Assembly (NCBI RefSeq): GCF_017562075.2
Contig: NC_054082.1
Coordinates: 7,827,050 to 7,891,049 of the forward strand
Length of the DNA stretch: 64,000 nucleotides
Direction of reading: 5' to 3'
Source of the DNA: Anopheles merus
Lineage: Eukaryota > Arthropoda > Insecta > Diptera > Culicidae
Position numbers and translations under genes: made by a program. A model generated the notes under the pieces. That model had not been told where the DNA came from. It was given only the letters and a program-made list of their open reading frames with translations, and made no database searches. Below, piece after piece: positions 12,228 to 25,028 of the stretch. The first letter of the stretch is position 1. Every line of letters starts with the position of its first letter.

Positions 12228-13950
12228 CAGAAGCCGCAAAAAGGGGTAATGAGATTACACAGAAGTTGAAAAGTTTAAATCCTCATCCAATGAAATCCTC
12301 TGCGGAGCCGTGTTGTGATCACCAGAAGAGCAAAGATTTGCCCAAAGCACTACTGTTTCCCCGTAATGGTTGGTGCTTCTGACCAGGGCAAGACTTTGCA
12401 GGATGAAATGGCTAAGAAATGGCGAGCTTACAGGGCACCAGGGCATGGGATAAAAATGATTCCGGAGCATCCAACTTTGAACTGATTTGAGTAACCTTTC
12501 AATTAGATGCACAAACGCTACGCTCATACGGAGCAGAAGTCGGACGAGCGGAATGGCTTGTATGTAACACCTTACTGTTACAGAATGGCTGCCGGTCTGA
12601 CGTCGGTGCTGGACCACTTTATGATGGTTTCCTGCGCTAGGTAGCTTGGTCGGGAAATGTTACGGAGAAAAACTATGCCAACTCCTTTTATGAGCATGGT
12701 AGTTGCTAACTATTTCTGTGTTCTTTTGTGCTGCTTGGTTTAAAACCAAACTATATATTGAATCATCAGCTGTGTTTTGTTTTGAGTTGATGGAAAAATT
12801 GCTTGACTAATTTTGTGGGTTTTGTTTAGTAGCCATTGTTCAAAAAAGCTCAAACAGGCAAGGCATTTCAGAGAAACTTTGTTTCACTCTTACAATTGTA
12901 AACTGTTTCTGCGTAGTTCACATGCCATATTTCAATGTCAATGATTCTTATATTCTTTAAATTAGTTACATTAATTCCAGAGCACAGTAATACCTATTCC
13001 GAACATTTGAATGAAATTGAAAAATTCGCTTTTAGTGATTTTAAATTAGCCTGCATATCGACCATTCTTCCTCCTATAAGGCCATTGAACATGATTGCTA
13101 CTTTCCAGAAATAGCGTTTATTTGCATAGAAAAAACACTCGCCAACTACCAAAACACTACCGAAATGCTAATACCGCCCAAATCCCTTTACATCCTCACA
13201 GAAATATGTGTGAACGGAATGTGTAGCCAGTTGAATGATCTTCAGAAACCTGTCTAGTGTGTGTGTGTGTTTTACCCAGCTGCTCGTCGGTTCATCACGA
13301 ACGCATGAATCTCTATTCGAATCCTTCAGAGAAAACACAAATAATACTCAAAAACACCATGCGCCTCCCTCGCACAGGGTACTGAATCATATTTTTTCTC
13401 CAAACATGCCCCGTCTGCTGATTCGTTTTGAGGGAGCATGGATTTTTACTCTTCATTGTTTTTTTTTGTTCCTTTTTTTCCTGCACGCTCAGTTTGTTTC
13501 GGGAGGGTTATGATTGCCAGTTGGCAGGCGGTACCTAAACTCTGATATCACTCGGTAATCCACTGTTCACGATACACACACATACACAAGTACAAACAGG
13601 AGAAAGAAGAGAGACTCAAGAGCTCCGTTAAATTGGTGAAAATTGTTCTTTGTTCATTCTTCGCTCAATCACCTTCCAGCTTCACCCAAGGTGGAGAAAG
13701 GGGCTTCAAAAGAAGCGTTTTTCCTATGAATATGGCAAGAAGCAAAAGTTTAGCCCAGCCGTACGTTGCACCTCGACCCCGGCCAACGGCAACAGTTTTC
13801 CCAGCAGGGCAATATAAGCGAAGGCTTTTTTTTCTCCCGTTGGCCTCTTTTGCTTTTACTTTCTTCCCCGCTCGTTTCTCTGGCCGGAATCCCAGAGCCA
13901 CTCGCTCGCAAACCTTAACGACCACCTATGACGACGAACGGGGCGTCAAT

Positions 13951-13993
13951 GTGTATGGGTGTGTGTTTGTGTGTATGTATGTATGTGTGTGTC
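13951..13993. repeat. Degenerate GT / TATG simple repeat
   Basis: An interrupted run mixing GTGTGT with three TATG units. A comparable CA-rich stretch on the same strand is at 14213-14240. Confidence 0.75.
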
Positions 13994-15263
13994 CGCAATG
14001 GCAATGAAGCGGGAGGCGCGCGCGTGCACAGGAAGCAGCAACAAAAAAAAAAAAAAACGGCGCAAACGGTGCCGCTTGTGCGCTAAAACCAATAAAGACC
14101 GGCCCATTCCCTGCTGTGTGCAGTGGCAGATTTTTCAGATTCATCGACCATAGCAGCCGGCATGAGCGCTCCCTCGCAGCCGTTTCCATCCAAAAGAAGA
14201 TCCACCCGGAAGCACACACAGACACACACACTCACACATACGAGCACAAGGGAGGACGGCTTGTACACATACGCCGTGTGGAGGCCGTGCGGATTTTGCA
14301 AAATTTCCTCTCAAGCCCGTGCGGCGGTTGCCGTGGAAGGAGTCCGCCGTTGAGGGGGGAGGCAGGCGGTGGCGGCAGCACAAAATCTATGGGCTCAAAA
14401 TCTTGTGCGGAAACGCCCCGGGAGTGCGTTCGGTTGATAAGAGCGGATCATTCCGCTTAGCGGGAGCGAAACCGAATGCCGCGCGGAAAAAAGTACTAAG
14501 CAGCTGTGCCGGCGGTAGCTGGTCCGCCAAAAGCTGGCCGTTTGGTCGTTTTCAGTTCATCGCTCCCGGGGTGAGGAGAAGGGTAGGCCAGTGCTTGGGT
14601 TGGGATGGCGGGGGAAAATTAAATCTACGGCTTCCGGATTGTTCCAATGGATGGTTTTTTTGTTGCTAGCATTCCTTCCCCTCGGTGCTGTTTCACTTTC
14701 CGTTGTTCATCACGAATTTTTCGATTGGAAATCGAAAGCGTACAACCTTTGGTTGGTTTTGGGGACGGAAGAAGAGCCGAAGGAAAGACATTTTATGATG
14801 CAAGAGAAAACAGTCAAGCGAGAGGAGACGAAACAGGTAGCAGCACATCACACACAGTGGACGCACAGCACCGTTCTTATGTGGTGCCAGCTCGGGAAGC
14901 ATAGCAGCGTGCAATCACCCAAGGCGGCTATACAAATGACACACCGCGATTCTTGCCGCAGGGAACACTGCGCGTTACGGAAAAACAAACACAACCCACG
15001 AGCTGTCTGTACGCTGGGAAAGTTTTGCTTCTCTCTTTTTACGTTGTTATCTCGGGCATATGTAATTTATTTATATTCACTACACCAAAATGGCGTGCGT
15101 GCCTGTCGATCGTTACCGTGACGGTCGGGGTGGCAGAGTCTTCTTCCTCAGCAGCACACCGCCAACTTTGACCATTATGATTGGAGCCCGTTCGCCTGCA
15201 AGGCAGTGGCCGCAAATTGGTTGATTCCTTCCGGAACGAGCCCCGCATGCCTAATTTTCGTGC

Positions 15264-15280
15264 TGGTGGTGGTGGTGGTG
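15264..15280. repeat. (GGT)n trinucleotide repeat
   Basis: Five to six GGT units. They create the valine-rich hydrophobic stretch in the open frame 15206-15454. A sister run is at 53751-53767. Confidence 0.88.
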
Positions 15281-16604
15281 ATTTCCGATTCAATGGAAAC
15301 GATGGGTGATAAGCATAAGCAGCGGGCTCGCTTCATTTATGACACTTCCCTGGTGGCGCACGGGGAAGCGCAGGCGTTGGTCATTAATTTCTTGAACGGG
15401 CACGTATTCGGCCTGGAATTGAATAACTTTGGAAACGCGTTCGCTGTCAAATAAGATTTGCACACGCCGGTGGAAAGCGTGTTAGATTATTAGATAATCT
15501 TAATCACACTCTCCCACCTGGAGCCTTTGCAGCACGTCAGTCGGTCGAACGAAAATTTTCTTGCTATTTTCTTAAAATATGTACACTATGCCTTGTGTCC
15601 CAGCGCTCTAAAAAACATCCAAAAAGTCAACTCATTCAACGACTGAACAAAGCCTATCTGTCCCCATTGATGCATTTCCAATTCGTTCAAGTCATTCCGT
15701 CCTACCCGGCACACGCAGCTTTATGACTTAAACTCCACAAAGGAGACACTTGAACCTGTGCTGATCGTCTCATCTCATCAATCTCGTTTCCCACTTTTTT
15801 GTCGTGTTTTTTCTACACACTAATTGACACTTCGATTGACACTTTTACGTTTTCCCCGGGCCTGCTGCTGAGTCACTTCGCATCGATTGCCGGAGAATGG
15901 CGCTAAAAAGGATGGCGCTGGTGCAAAACCGTGATGGAAGCCTTTTCCCGGAACCGACCCGAATGCCCATTAAAAAAATGCAACAAATCGTGCAAGTCAA
16001 CTTTCCGTTGCCTATGGCACTTCCAGGTCCCAGATCGGGCGGATCTCAACGTGACGCACCCAATTGTGTGTTGGCTCGAGCTAAGGAGCGAGCGAAGAAT
16101 GAAGGCGTTAGACTTGCCAACGGGGAAGGAGAAACAGAAGGCTGGCAGGCGTGTGAAAGATTCCCAGGAATTCATCATGACAGGGCACACACACACACTC
16201 CCGCTCTCCAGCTCTCTATTCGCACGTTCATTACATGGAAAACGAGCATGCCGTGTGCTTCTGCACGTTCAGCACCAAGTGCCCGTTGTCCAAGGTTACG
16301 CTGTGATGGTCAGTTGCGTCCACTTCACACTTTTGCTGCTCGTGTGGAAAGTGTTAGAATGTTACACACACTACCACATACCATGATCTGAATGGTCAGG
16401 AATGATATCATCAAAAATTCATTCCGACCATCCGAACCGAGCCCGTGGTCAACCGTGTACCCGACCCGATTAAGATATGGCAGAGAATAATGAGCTGCTG
16501 TAAGTGACTGACGAAATAGTTTGCGACCAAGTGAGTGCTAGCCCCGGCGGGCCAGAGTGCTACCGAATGTTACAATTAATAAAAATGTACTCGCAAGCCT
16601 CGCC

Positions 16605-16631
16605 CCAACCAACGGCTTGGTTGGTTTTTTT
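16605..16631 (+). other. Perfect 8 bp hairpin followed by seven Ts
   Basis: CCAACCAA at 16605-16612 pairs exactly with TTGGTTGG at 16617-16624 around a CGGC loop, and T7 follows at 16625-16631. The shape resembles an intrinsic terminator or the 3' end of a pol III transcript, since T4 or more stops pol III. No A or B box is apparent upstream, so no transcript can be assigned. It may be a chance palindrome. Confidence 0.35.
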
Positions 16632-17288
16632 GCCGCTCGCTGCGTTTCGGTTGGGCCGGACCGCCCCCACGGCATGACGAACGCCGTTGTGCCGTTTCGA
16701 GTTAGCCACACCGTCAGTACTTGTTAAGGCAAACCGGCAACCCCGTTCGCACCAGCGCTGGTGGCAGAATAAAAACGACGAACGAGAGGTAGGCTAAGAA
16801 ACACGTCACCACACCCAACAACAATGGCACACGCACACACGGACACATAAAAACGCACGGAAAAATGCCACAGCATCCCGTCCAGCCAGCCAGTTTACGG
16901 ACAGCGCAAGGGACAGCGCGCGTTCAACAAGACAGAATAATTGGTTATTTCCATCTCATTTCCTTTGGCGCCCGGCGTCCGTGCCCGACGGTCGCTCCCA
17001 TCGTTCGGGGTTTGGGTCTCCTTCATCCTTGCGTCGTGCTCTAAGCCGCGCCCGGTCTCTCTGCCCATGTACGGCCGCCATTCCGAGTGCCATCCGAGTG
17101 CGCGTTGGCAATGGTCGCCACATTCCATTCGCTTGGCAATAATGTGACTTCTTACCGTTTGGCACTGATGGCGGCGCGCTGGAGCGGGAACGGAGCGAAG
17201 TGGCTGAATGATGGTGAGCGTTACGTAATGTTTCTCCGAACCATCCGAACCATCGTCCATGTACTAATCTAACATTTATGTAGACAGC

Positions 17289-17292
<4 letters not shown>

Positions 17293-17322
<30 letters not shown>
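17293..17322. repeat. (GA)15 microsatellite followed by an A run
   Basis: Fifteen uninterrupted GA units lead into eight further As. Reading frames through it give RE or ER dipeptide strings and should not be read as protein evidence. Confidence 0.95.
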
Positions 17323-17326
<4 letters not shown>

Positions 17327-18273
17327 AAAACGTCCCTCCGTCAAAACAGCGCAAACCGATAAGCGGAAGGGCAGCGAACAAGGATTGTGGAAAAGAAGGG
17401 CTGGGAAAAAGGGAGGGGAGAAATATTACGGAAACGCCAACGCGTCACCACGCTGGCCAGCTGCTGCACCGGGCCAGCGACGAAGGCGGACAGAGCCAGA
17501 ACGGGCAGGGCAAGGTTGATTCCGGCAACCGGGCGACCGGGAACTCCGGGGCATAGCGACGGTTATGAAAACAGGAAGGAAATGAATGCTGCGGAAATTA
17601 TTCCAAAACTGGCATTTCTGCCACCGGCGAGGACAGGCAGAGCAGAGTTAGGGATCGCGCTTTCGCTCGTGTACACTTTCGTGCCCGCCCGGCAAACATC
17701 GGGGTGGACCCTTTTTGCGCACAAGTGGTGGGTTGGCTGGTTCATTCCACCGTTCCACCAAAACCTGCCCGGGCTACGCGTCCACGTGGCCAAATCCACC
17801 GTCGAATGCGGAAGCCGAAACGGTGCTACCGAACGGTACACAACCATATGAAAATGAGGAATTATTAGAAACAGGAGACGAATAAATTCACCCGGTCGTG
17901 CCGGTGCCCGACGGCGAGGACGATGCTCCGGAGCTGCCCTACCGCAACCCCACCGTGGATATTTCAAAAGCGCAAGTAAGCGAGATTTCCACATGGCGTA
18001 ACCAGTAAGCGGAACGTTAGCACACTCACATACTCACACACACAAAAGTTGTCATTCAGCCAGGCAGTTGCGGAAGTCTATGAATCTCAGCGATCCGCAG
18101 CGGCGGTATGGGGCGAATGAGCGAAAAAGGATAAAATTCAGATAACCGGATATACTTGTGTGTCTTGTTGGGGTTACAATCGCGCGCGCCGGCTCCACAC
18201 GGTCGTCACACAAATGCGCCACGACCTGTGCAACGGTGCGATAGCGCCGTTTGGCAAGTTGGAATTGGTGGGA

Positions 18274-18284
18274 GGGGGGGGGGG
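18274..18284. repeat. G11 homopolymer
   Basis: An eleven-G run in a purine-rich stretch. Comparable runs are at 22454-22464 (11), 61649-61658 (10), 23195-23203 (9) and 55706-55714 (9). Confidence 0.9.
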
Positions 18285-18762
18285 AGGGGAGAGAATGTGC
18301 GGAACAAAATAGCTCAACGATCGTTCGCGACTGCCCGTGCCCGGGGTACGGTAATTACATTTCCCTCCCGATTGTATGCAGCGGTAATGGGCAAGCATAA
18401 TGGTGCATATTCCATTAGACGGGTGTGGGATGAGCTGGCTCCAGAGAAACACACAAAAAAGGCTCCTGTACGCGCTTCCGCATGAAGAATGGGAAGGTAA
18501 TTGAGTGTTGATATTGCGTCCGTATCACGTAAATTCATAATGTGTTTTGTCAACTACGACTGTGGATGCCTTATACGGGATGCCTTCTGCGCAGCACTGT
18601 GAACGTTGTATATGAATGTCTGTTTGGTTACTACTGTTAATCTAGACATTTTACTAAAATTTAAAATGTGTAATGCAAATATTCAAGTATCGTTCCGAAT
18701 GCAAAACCGGAACAGCTCCTGCTACTGTTCTACAAAATGAACGGAATCGCGAGCTATTTCTA

Positions 18763-18997
18763 GATCGGTATAAGTTCATGATCGGTTCTGGAACAGATAT
18801 GGGCACATAATAGGTTCCAGGGTAAGTATAAGTTCATGGTCGGTTTCAGGACCGTGATGGATTCAATATCAGTTCCAGGCATTATAGGTTCCAGGATCGG
18901 TATGGGTTCATAAACAGTTTTTCGACCCATATGACCAGTATCGGTTCCTGAACCGGTATATGTTCAGTATTGGTTCCTGCATCGACATAGATTCAGC
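18763..18997. repeat. Degenerate minisatellite, unit about 27-33 bp
   Basis: About eight diverged copies of a unit built on GGTTCCWGRAYCGGTAT and ATRGGTTCA follow one another, with each GGTTC spaced roughly 27-33 bases from the next. The unit alternates GGTTC with GAACC-like words, so copies can partly fold back on themselves. Single-base and small indel differences between copies suggest an old array. Similar GGTTC words appear weakly just outside (18708 and 19205), so the array may once have been longer. I know no function for it. Confidence 0.75.
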
Positions 18998-19459
18998 GTC
19001 AAATGCAGGGCCTGCATTAGAGCTGGTACCATTGAATCCATTCGTCCCACAACTCATTTTCCTGACGTACTAGATCGTTAATACAGTTATTTGCCACGAC
19101 GTTGTAACACCGGGCACAAGAAACGTGTTGCCATCCCTAATATTTGTCTTGCGAGCGCTGAACGTTCCCGCTACGATCTGATTCAATGATACCTAGGTAA
19201 GTTGCAGTTCTTGAACCAGATAAGACTGTGTATCGATGTCAGGACAAGTTTGGGTTTGGTCTTGGTTTCAGGTCTCCTAAAGGGTCGTCCAAGTGTCTTA
19301 TTTTTATTGGGGTTTGAGACCATTAATTTCGACATGCTCTTTAGAGTAAAAAAGATATTTGAAATTTAGTGGCGTAGTTTTGTCACCTCAACGAATGGAT
19401 TAGTAATTTTTAATGCTTTCAGAGGTAACTACATTTGTAAATTTTAAAATGTTTTATAG

Positions 19460-19582
19460 GCTTATTCTATTCTTGTAATCGAGTCGTTTCGACGTCAAGA
19501 ATTTTGTTCATTTGTATAGACAAATTCACTTTGGAGTTCATTTTCTAGACACGAATCGAATTGAATTAGGAATAGAATAAGC
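19460..19582. mobile_element. MITE-like element with 13 bp terminal inverted repeats
   Basis: GCTTATTCTATTC at 19460-19472 is exactly reverse-complemented by GAATAGAATAAGC at 19570-19582. Weaker symmetry continues inward (ATCGAGTCG against CGAATCGAATT). TAG sits immediately outside both ends (19457-19459 and 19583-19585), which could be a 3 bp target-site duplication. The 123 bp interior is AT-rich with no open frame. This fits a short non-autonomous DNA transposon, but I do not recognise the family. A 3 bp match alone could be chance; the paired 13 bp termini are the stronger evidence. Confidence 0.55.
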
Positions 19583-21305
19583 TAGTTAGTTACAAAATGT
19601 ACAATGTATCAGCAATTCCACTATTTTACGATTTTTTCTGCGTTATCTTCATAGAAACGGAGAAGAAATTTTCTATCAAAATCCTTTGCCCGAACCAAAA
19701 TCACCCATAAATGTAGGAATTATGGCTCTCCTCTCCCTAACAGTGGCTTTTTTGTGTGGTTGGAAAAAAGGGCCTCCTATAAAAGATGAAAGCATTCAAT
19801 TCAATCTTAAACGAACCAAATGTAAACATTTTGCGGACGCCATGCCAGACCATGCACGCTACTGTCTTCATAAAATGACACACTAAATGAGACATCACCG
19901 GGTTTTCCGGCCCGGGACCGGACCGAAAGAGACCCTAGCTCCCTTCCCTCCCCGCAGTGCGTGTAATGTGATCTCTTCAAACTGACGACCGTCATAAATG
20001 GGGCCCAGTTTCGCTCTGCCACTCGGGATCGCCGTTGGTTTACTTTTTACGTTATGAAAAGAAAAAGCCAATAAATTGTTTCGTCCACAGTGGGTGCGTC
20101 CATCCATTTTTCTACAGCACCCACACCGTCCCACATGCCCCCGTACCGTGCATAGTATTAGCGAGAGCGGTAGGGACCGGTGCTGATCTCGGTAGCAAAT
20201 ATTTTGTGCGTTTTTGTGCGCCGTAGCTCCTGGCTGGCAGTATGGGGCGACCGGACGGGACGGCTACACTATTTCTAGTCTGCTGTCGCAATCAAACTCC
20301 AACAGTTTCTTCTGCCGAGCGTTCAATGGTGAGCATTTTAAAAGGGCGTCGTTCAGAAACGTCGAATTTTCCACCGCCGCATAAAAATAACGGCCCACAG
20401 TACCGGGGTTTTGTCCGAAATGCTAGCGCACCCTATGCATTCCCATCCACCCATGCGGGGATGGAAGGCCAGGCCAGTGAGTCGAAAATGAGTGGTGCTT
20501 ATTTTTAGCAGCCCTCAGTAGCCCCAAACCCTCCCAAATATGGAACGGAGGTTAGGGCGGCACGCGTAGTTCTTGTATTATTATATCGTTCGGGTGGTTT
20601 TTTTTTTTTTTTTGCTTCGCTCTCCACCAATTTGCTTCTGTAGCATGTTTTTTTTCCAAACATGATGCCTCAAGGCGACTTTTGCCGTCGCTGTGAAATA
20701 CATCACACCCATACCCGGCGACGACTGTCCGCCCCCAAATGCCGAACCGGAATTACACACGATCCCGGGCAACCGAAGCCAAGCTGGCGAAAACAAAATG
20801 CGCTTCATTGCTTTTCCAAACCGTGTTGCGATGAAAGAAATGTTTTTTTCCTAAAAAATGACTCACAAATAAAACCCCACACATTCCTGGCGTGCTGGAT
20901 TGACCATGCTCGCCAAACCAAAAACAAAAAAAAAAGAAAATGAAACGGACAAGAAAATGCAGGAGCAAAACTCGCAAACCGAATTCTCTCTATCTGTCCC
21001 GAACTAAGTCATCTCATTGCCAACTGCCACTTCCGAAGTCGAACTATGCTTGGCGTTTGTGGTGCGGAAATCATTGGAAGGTTATGTGTGCGGTTTTTGT
21101 GTGCTTTTATTTTGTAGCTGAGCTTCACTTTCCTGTACAGTTGCGCTTACGTTTCCTTGGAATCCACGCTAGCCCACAGTTTATTTGCTGCTGTAGCCGG
21201 CGCTCTTTGCACTTTGCTACCCGCCGTGCCTTATTTTCGCCGCACTGGAGCATCGCTATTTTTCCATTAATGTGTCTCGTGCACGTCCCGGTCCGGTGCG
21301 CTCAC

Positions 21306-21325
21306 AAAAAAAAAAAAAAAAAAAA
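21306..21325. repeat. A20 homopolymer
   Basis: Twenty As. Shorter A or T runs of about 15 lie at 14043-14057, 20599-20613 and 25552-25566. None of these ends a recognisable retroelement copy. Confidence 0.93.
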
Positions 21326-24300
21326 CCCGAGTGGCACACAAATAGTTCCGAATGGTCGAAACCGTCATTCGCTTATAAATTAAAAACTTCCCATCGAAGG
21401 GCATGCACATTTTCGCGTCGAGCGCATTTTGGTGGCAAGGGAAGGATGAAAAAAAACCCACTGGCGAGCGAAATAAACCGAACGGATAGCGGTTCCGAGA
21501 GCAGGAAAGTGCTTTCGCTATGGCAATTCAGTTGTATGCTGAGTGCAAAATGAGCACAACAGCAGCAACAAAAATGAAGTAAATAATTCCCAGAAAATAC
21601 TTGACGCCAAGCAAGGCAATCCGGTGGAGAAAACAACACTTCATTATTAGACTCATTGCTGTTTTATGAATAGGAAGCTGATTTTGCGCAAATACAAGGA
21701 ATGTTTGAAGATTCTAAATTTGTGTCTGTTAGATCAGGGAGGGTAGAGGATAAAAGCGCAGAAGCTTACATTTCAATCTTAAATGTTGCACTTGAATTGA
21801 TTGTTGTACTTGATAAATATATTTGATTAAAACTAAGCTTTCAATCACATTGATTTGAGATAAATCTCTCTGGTAAAGATTATTTAGAAGTACTTGTCGC
21901 AACACTAAACTTAAATATATAATCTTGTAGCTTTAGCTAGCTTCGAAAAGCATTAAAAAAAGGCATTTTCATTTCCTTTTTCCATTCTCAACGCCCAAAA
22001 TGCATTTTACAACCAATGCAAACATTCGTTTTCACAGCAGCAACGTCATCACAGAAAATGGGTTTTGCTCAACTTTTGAAATCATCGAAAAATAAAATAA
22101 AATAATAAAAAACCAACCCCCGATTGTCAATCTCGCTCGTGCTCACGGGCAAAGTTTTTCTTTACCAAAACAGCTTTATGGCTTTGGCTGGGCGTTAAAA
22201 CCTTGGACACGTCTTTACATCTCGATCTCCGTTTGCACGATGCGATGGGGGCGATGCATTCGCTCGTAGCCAAGGTAAGCGTCCGGTAAGAGGGCATCCG
22301 TACCCTCATTTTCGGACGAAGGATGAATTTTAAAACCGGACAGCTTTTCCACACCGATCCCAGCCGGGCAGCGTCAAGCAAAGGGCTGTGGTCAACCAGC
22401 ACCCCGGCAAAAACATGGGCACCGTCACCCTGCCACTGCGCCGGTACCAGTGAGGGGGGGGGGGCAGCCGGCGATGCAGCTAGCAGGCATCCCTTTGTAG
22501 TGTGGGCAAAATGTGCCACAAAATATGTACCGCCCTACACGTACACTGTGTTGTGCGAAACGGGACCGGGATATCAAACAATGTGTACCAAGAAGCTGAA
22601 GGAGCCTTTCTTTCGCTTTGATTGTTCTGTTCACCGGATGTTTAGCATCCACCACGGTATGGGATGGCAAAGGGGGGCTGGAAGCCCGTCACCGACAGCA
22701 GCGCAAAGCAGAAAGTGATGCCAATGTTTTTCACTCCCACCGGTGGGGGAGACCCAATATCCTGGCGGTTTGGGTTTGCTTTGGTGGAGCATTTCCCTGC
22801 CGTCACTTTCCGAATGGATACATTTGCTCTGCCAAATCTCTGGGTGGGACTGCAGGACGGTTAGCGTGGCAGCGTTCGTTCGAAAGAAATCACGAACCGA
22901 TGCAACAACCTCAGAATTGCCCCCCTCATACACACACACACACACATACCCAAACTATGAGAACAGAGAGCTGGGCTGAGAACGGCTTTTGATACCGCAA
23001 GGGATTCAAATTAAATCCCGTTCACATCGGAAAACGTAAAATGATCGTTCCGTTTGTGTTATCCGCCATTGTTTGTCAACTGGCCAAATGATGCCGCTCG
23101 GCCGAACCGTCGAGCTCCGGTGCGAGTTTTCGGCAATGGCAACGACATCGGGCAAAGAAAAAAACCCCTTTGCAGCTGGAAAACCGGACGTGCCGGGGGG
23201 GGGACGATGTTCACAATTGGGACATGGGTGCCTGGAAAACGGATTCAAAATTTGATTATTTTAGGCCAAATTTAATAAACAAAGGAAAAGGAAAGCAAAC
23301 ACACGCCTACAGGGGAACAGCATTGAAGGTGGAGACCGTGGAAGTGTTGTGAAAAGAAACTTCTAAATAGATTAAAATGTCCTTTCCATTTATGCTGGGT
23401 GTTTTTTTTTTTTTGTTGCTTGCTGTTGGCGTGTTTATGCGATACGATTGTTCCTTTTTCTATTCCAATTGTTCCTTTTCGGAATGCACCAAATTGTGGA
23501 GCGTTCGTGCAAAACGATGCAAACACGCTCACAGGCAGCTATTTGTTTATGCTCTCCTAATGTGGTGTTTGTGCAATTCATAAGTATTTTACAATTTTTC
23601 ATCTATCAGCATCTTGCATTAGCATGAAAAATGTACTAAAAAAATCCAGCAATCGCAATGGAAGAGAAAATAAAACTCCAATATGCTAATCTTTGTGGTC
23701 GTGGAAAGGTGTGGCGTCATGAGATAATGTTTACCAAAACGGCCACATCTCTGCGTGAAAGTTGGCGTATGGAAGCGATCACAGACGGTTGGCGCACACA
23801 AACCGCTATTTATAGCACTCTCGCGTCCAAATGCCGTTCAATGTGGTTGCCCACGACGAAAATGAAGCTGTTGGCCACACCTTGAGTGACAACATATTTC
23901 AAGTGTGTATTGCCTTCACCAGCGTCGGTGTTTTTTGTTTGTTTTTTTTTCACGTGCAAAAGGGAAAGTGTAACACTATTTATAGATTCACCTCTTTTCT
24001 CTCGAGCCAAGTTCGATTATTGGGAGCAAATATTTTAGTGCACTAGTTGTACCCACTTAGACACATACAAAAAAAAACATATTTCAATGCGTGGTGCTAC
24101 TGCTGAATGAACATAATTCCAGTCGCTTTCAAACGACGCTTATTTTGCACCAATTTTGCCACCGTCAGCAACAGCCAGTCTGGAACGGTTGTTTCGCTTA
24201 ATTGAACGAGAACCGACCAGTCCGGACCGTTGTCGGCCCAAATAATTACCACCAATTAAGCTAATGATTCAAGACACTTTGCAAAGCATCAAATGGCCTT

Positions 24301-25005
24301 CCACTGTTCCGCTTGCTCACTGAGGTGTGGCTAATACTTTTCGACCGGGCAGCAAAAGAAGAAACAAAACACACCACACTACGCTGGCACGGGAGACAAT
24401 GTTTGATCTGCACCTCATCGAACCTGCCTGCGACAAAGGTACGCCGGACGAGCAAAAGCTTAAAGTTCGTCGTCTCCGGTTGCACGGGACACCGAAGCAC
24501 CAGGAATTAGCGTAAAATGCCTTTTTCCTCTGTTCTGTCCGAAAATGCCTGAAAATGAAAGCTGATCCGGGTTTTTGGGGGCGCACGGTGGACAGCGCGG
24601 AAGGAAGTCAATTCTTTCCTTCACACCGGGCGGGCGAGTTCACTGGGCAACGCGCCTGAGTGGGCAAATGCAGCAAATAGGGCGCTAGACAAACACAATT
24701 AATCATTCAATCAATCTTTATTTGCACTGCCATAATTATAATCAAATAAGCCTCCGCGCTTGCGTCTATTGTTTGCCCGTAGTTTACCTTCCCCGCCGCA
24801 AAGGTTCATCGATTAGGCCATTCGGGTCTAAACACATGCGGAGAGGAAGAAGTCGGCAACGGCAGGCCGGTTTGTGGCCTATATTTTTTGCTCCCCTCCC
24901 TGTCCTCCAGCTGGTTCCCGTTCTGCTTGGTGCGGTAAATAAAAGCTATACTTTGTTCGGGGTTAGGGCGAGGGCAATAAAGGGCATAATAATACAGCTT
25001 ATGTA

Positions 25006-25028
25006 TGTGTGTGTGTGTGTGTGTGTGT
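25006..25028. repeat. TG microsatellite
   Basis: A 23-base TG run in otherwise mixed sequence. A second GT run that changes to GC is at 25630-25651. Confidence 0.92.

Larger units (their letters stand above)
11206..15205. other. No gene seen; CA/GT repeats and a GC-rich island
   Basis: Contains the (CA)39 tract, GT and CA runs near 13.26, 13.95 and 14.2 kb, and a GC-rich island at about 13.7-14.6 kb. Frames through the island are short and partly repeat-derived. A strong pyrimidine tract with CTCAG at 13492 precedes no usable frame beyond about 15 codons. Confidence 0.6.
15206..18762. other. GC-rich interval with several open frames but no firm gene
   Basis: This is the GC-richest long stretch of the left half. 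Open frames at 15206-15454, 15897-16391, 17284-17547 and 17886-17975 have coding-like composition in parts. Yet they fall in different frames, lack complete splice sites or starts, and are partly built on GGT, CA and GA repeats. High GC lowers stop density, which explains them without genes. Confidence 0.5.

Noticed and set aside
11877..12382. Frames encoding CVCV and HTHT repeats
   Set aside because: They are translations of the (CA)39 microsatellite.
15206..15454. Frame with a valine-rich membrane-like segment
   Set aside because: The hydrophobic part is a translated GGT repeat, and the frame starts only at a non-ATG codon.
15484..15500. AGATTATTAGATAATCT palindrome
   Set aside because: An isolated 17-base AT-rich dyad with no further context.
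15897..16391. 164-codon ATG frame
   Set aside because: It runs through a CA microsatellite (HTHT in the product), and a sister frame is open over the same bases. High GC explains both.
17284..17550. Long hydrophilic stop-free frame rich in RE, G, Q and N
   Set aside because: It begins as a translation of the GA repeat, has no ATG or acceptor, and lies in purine-rich DNA where such frames are expected.
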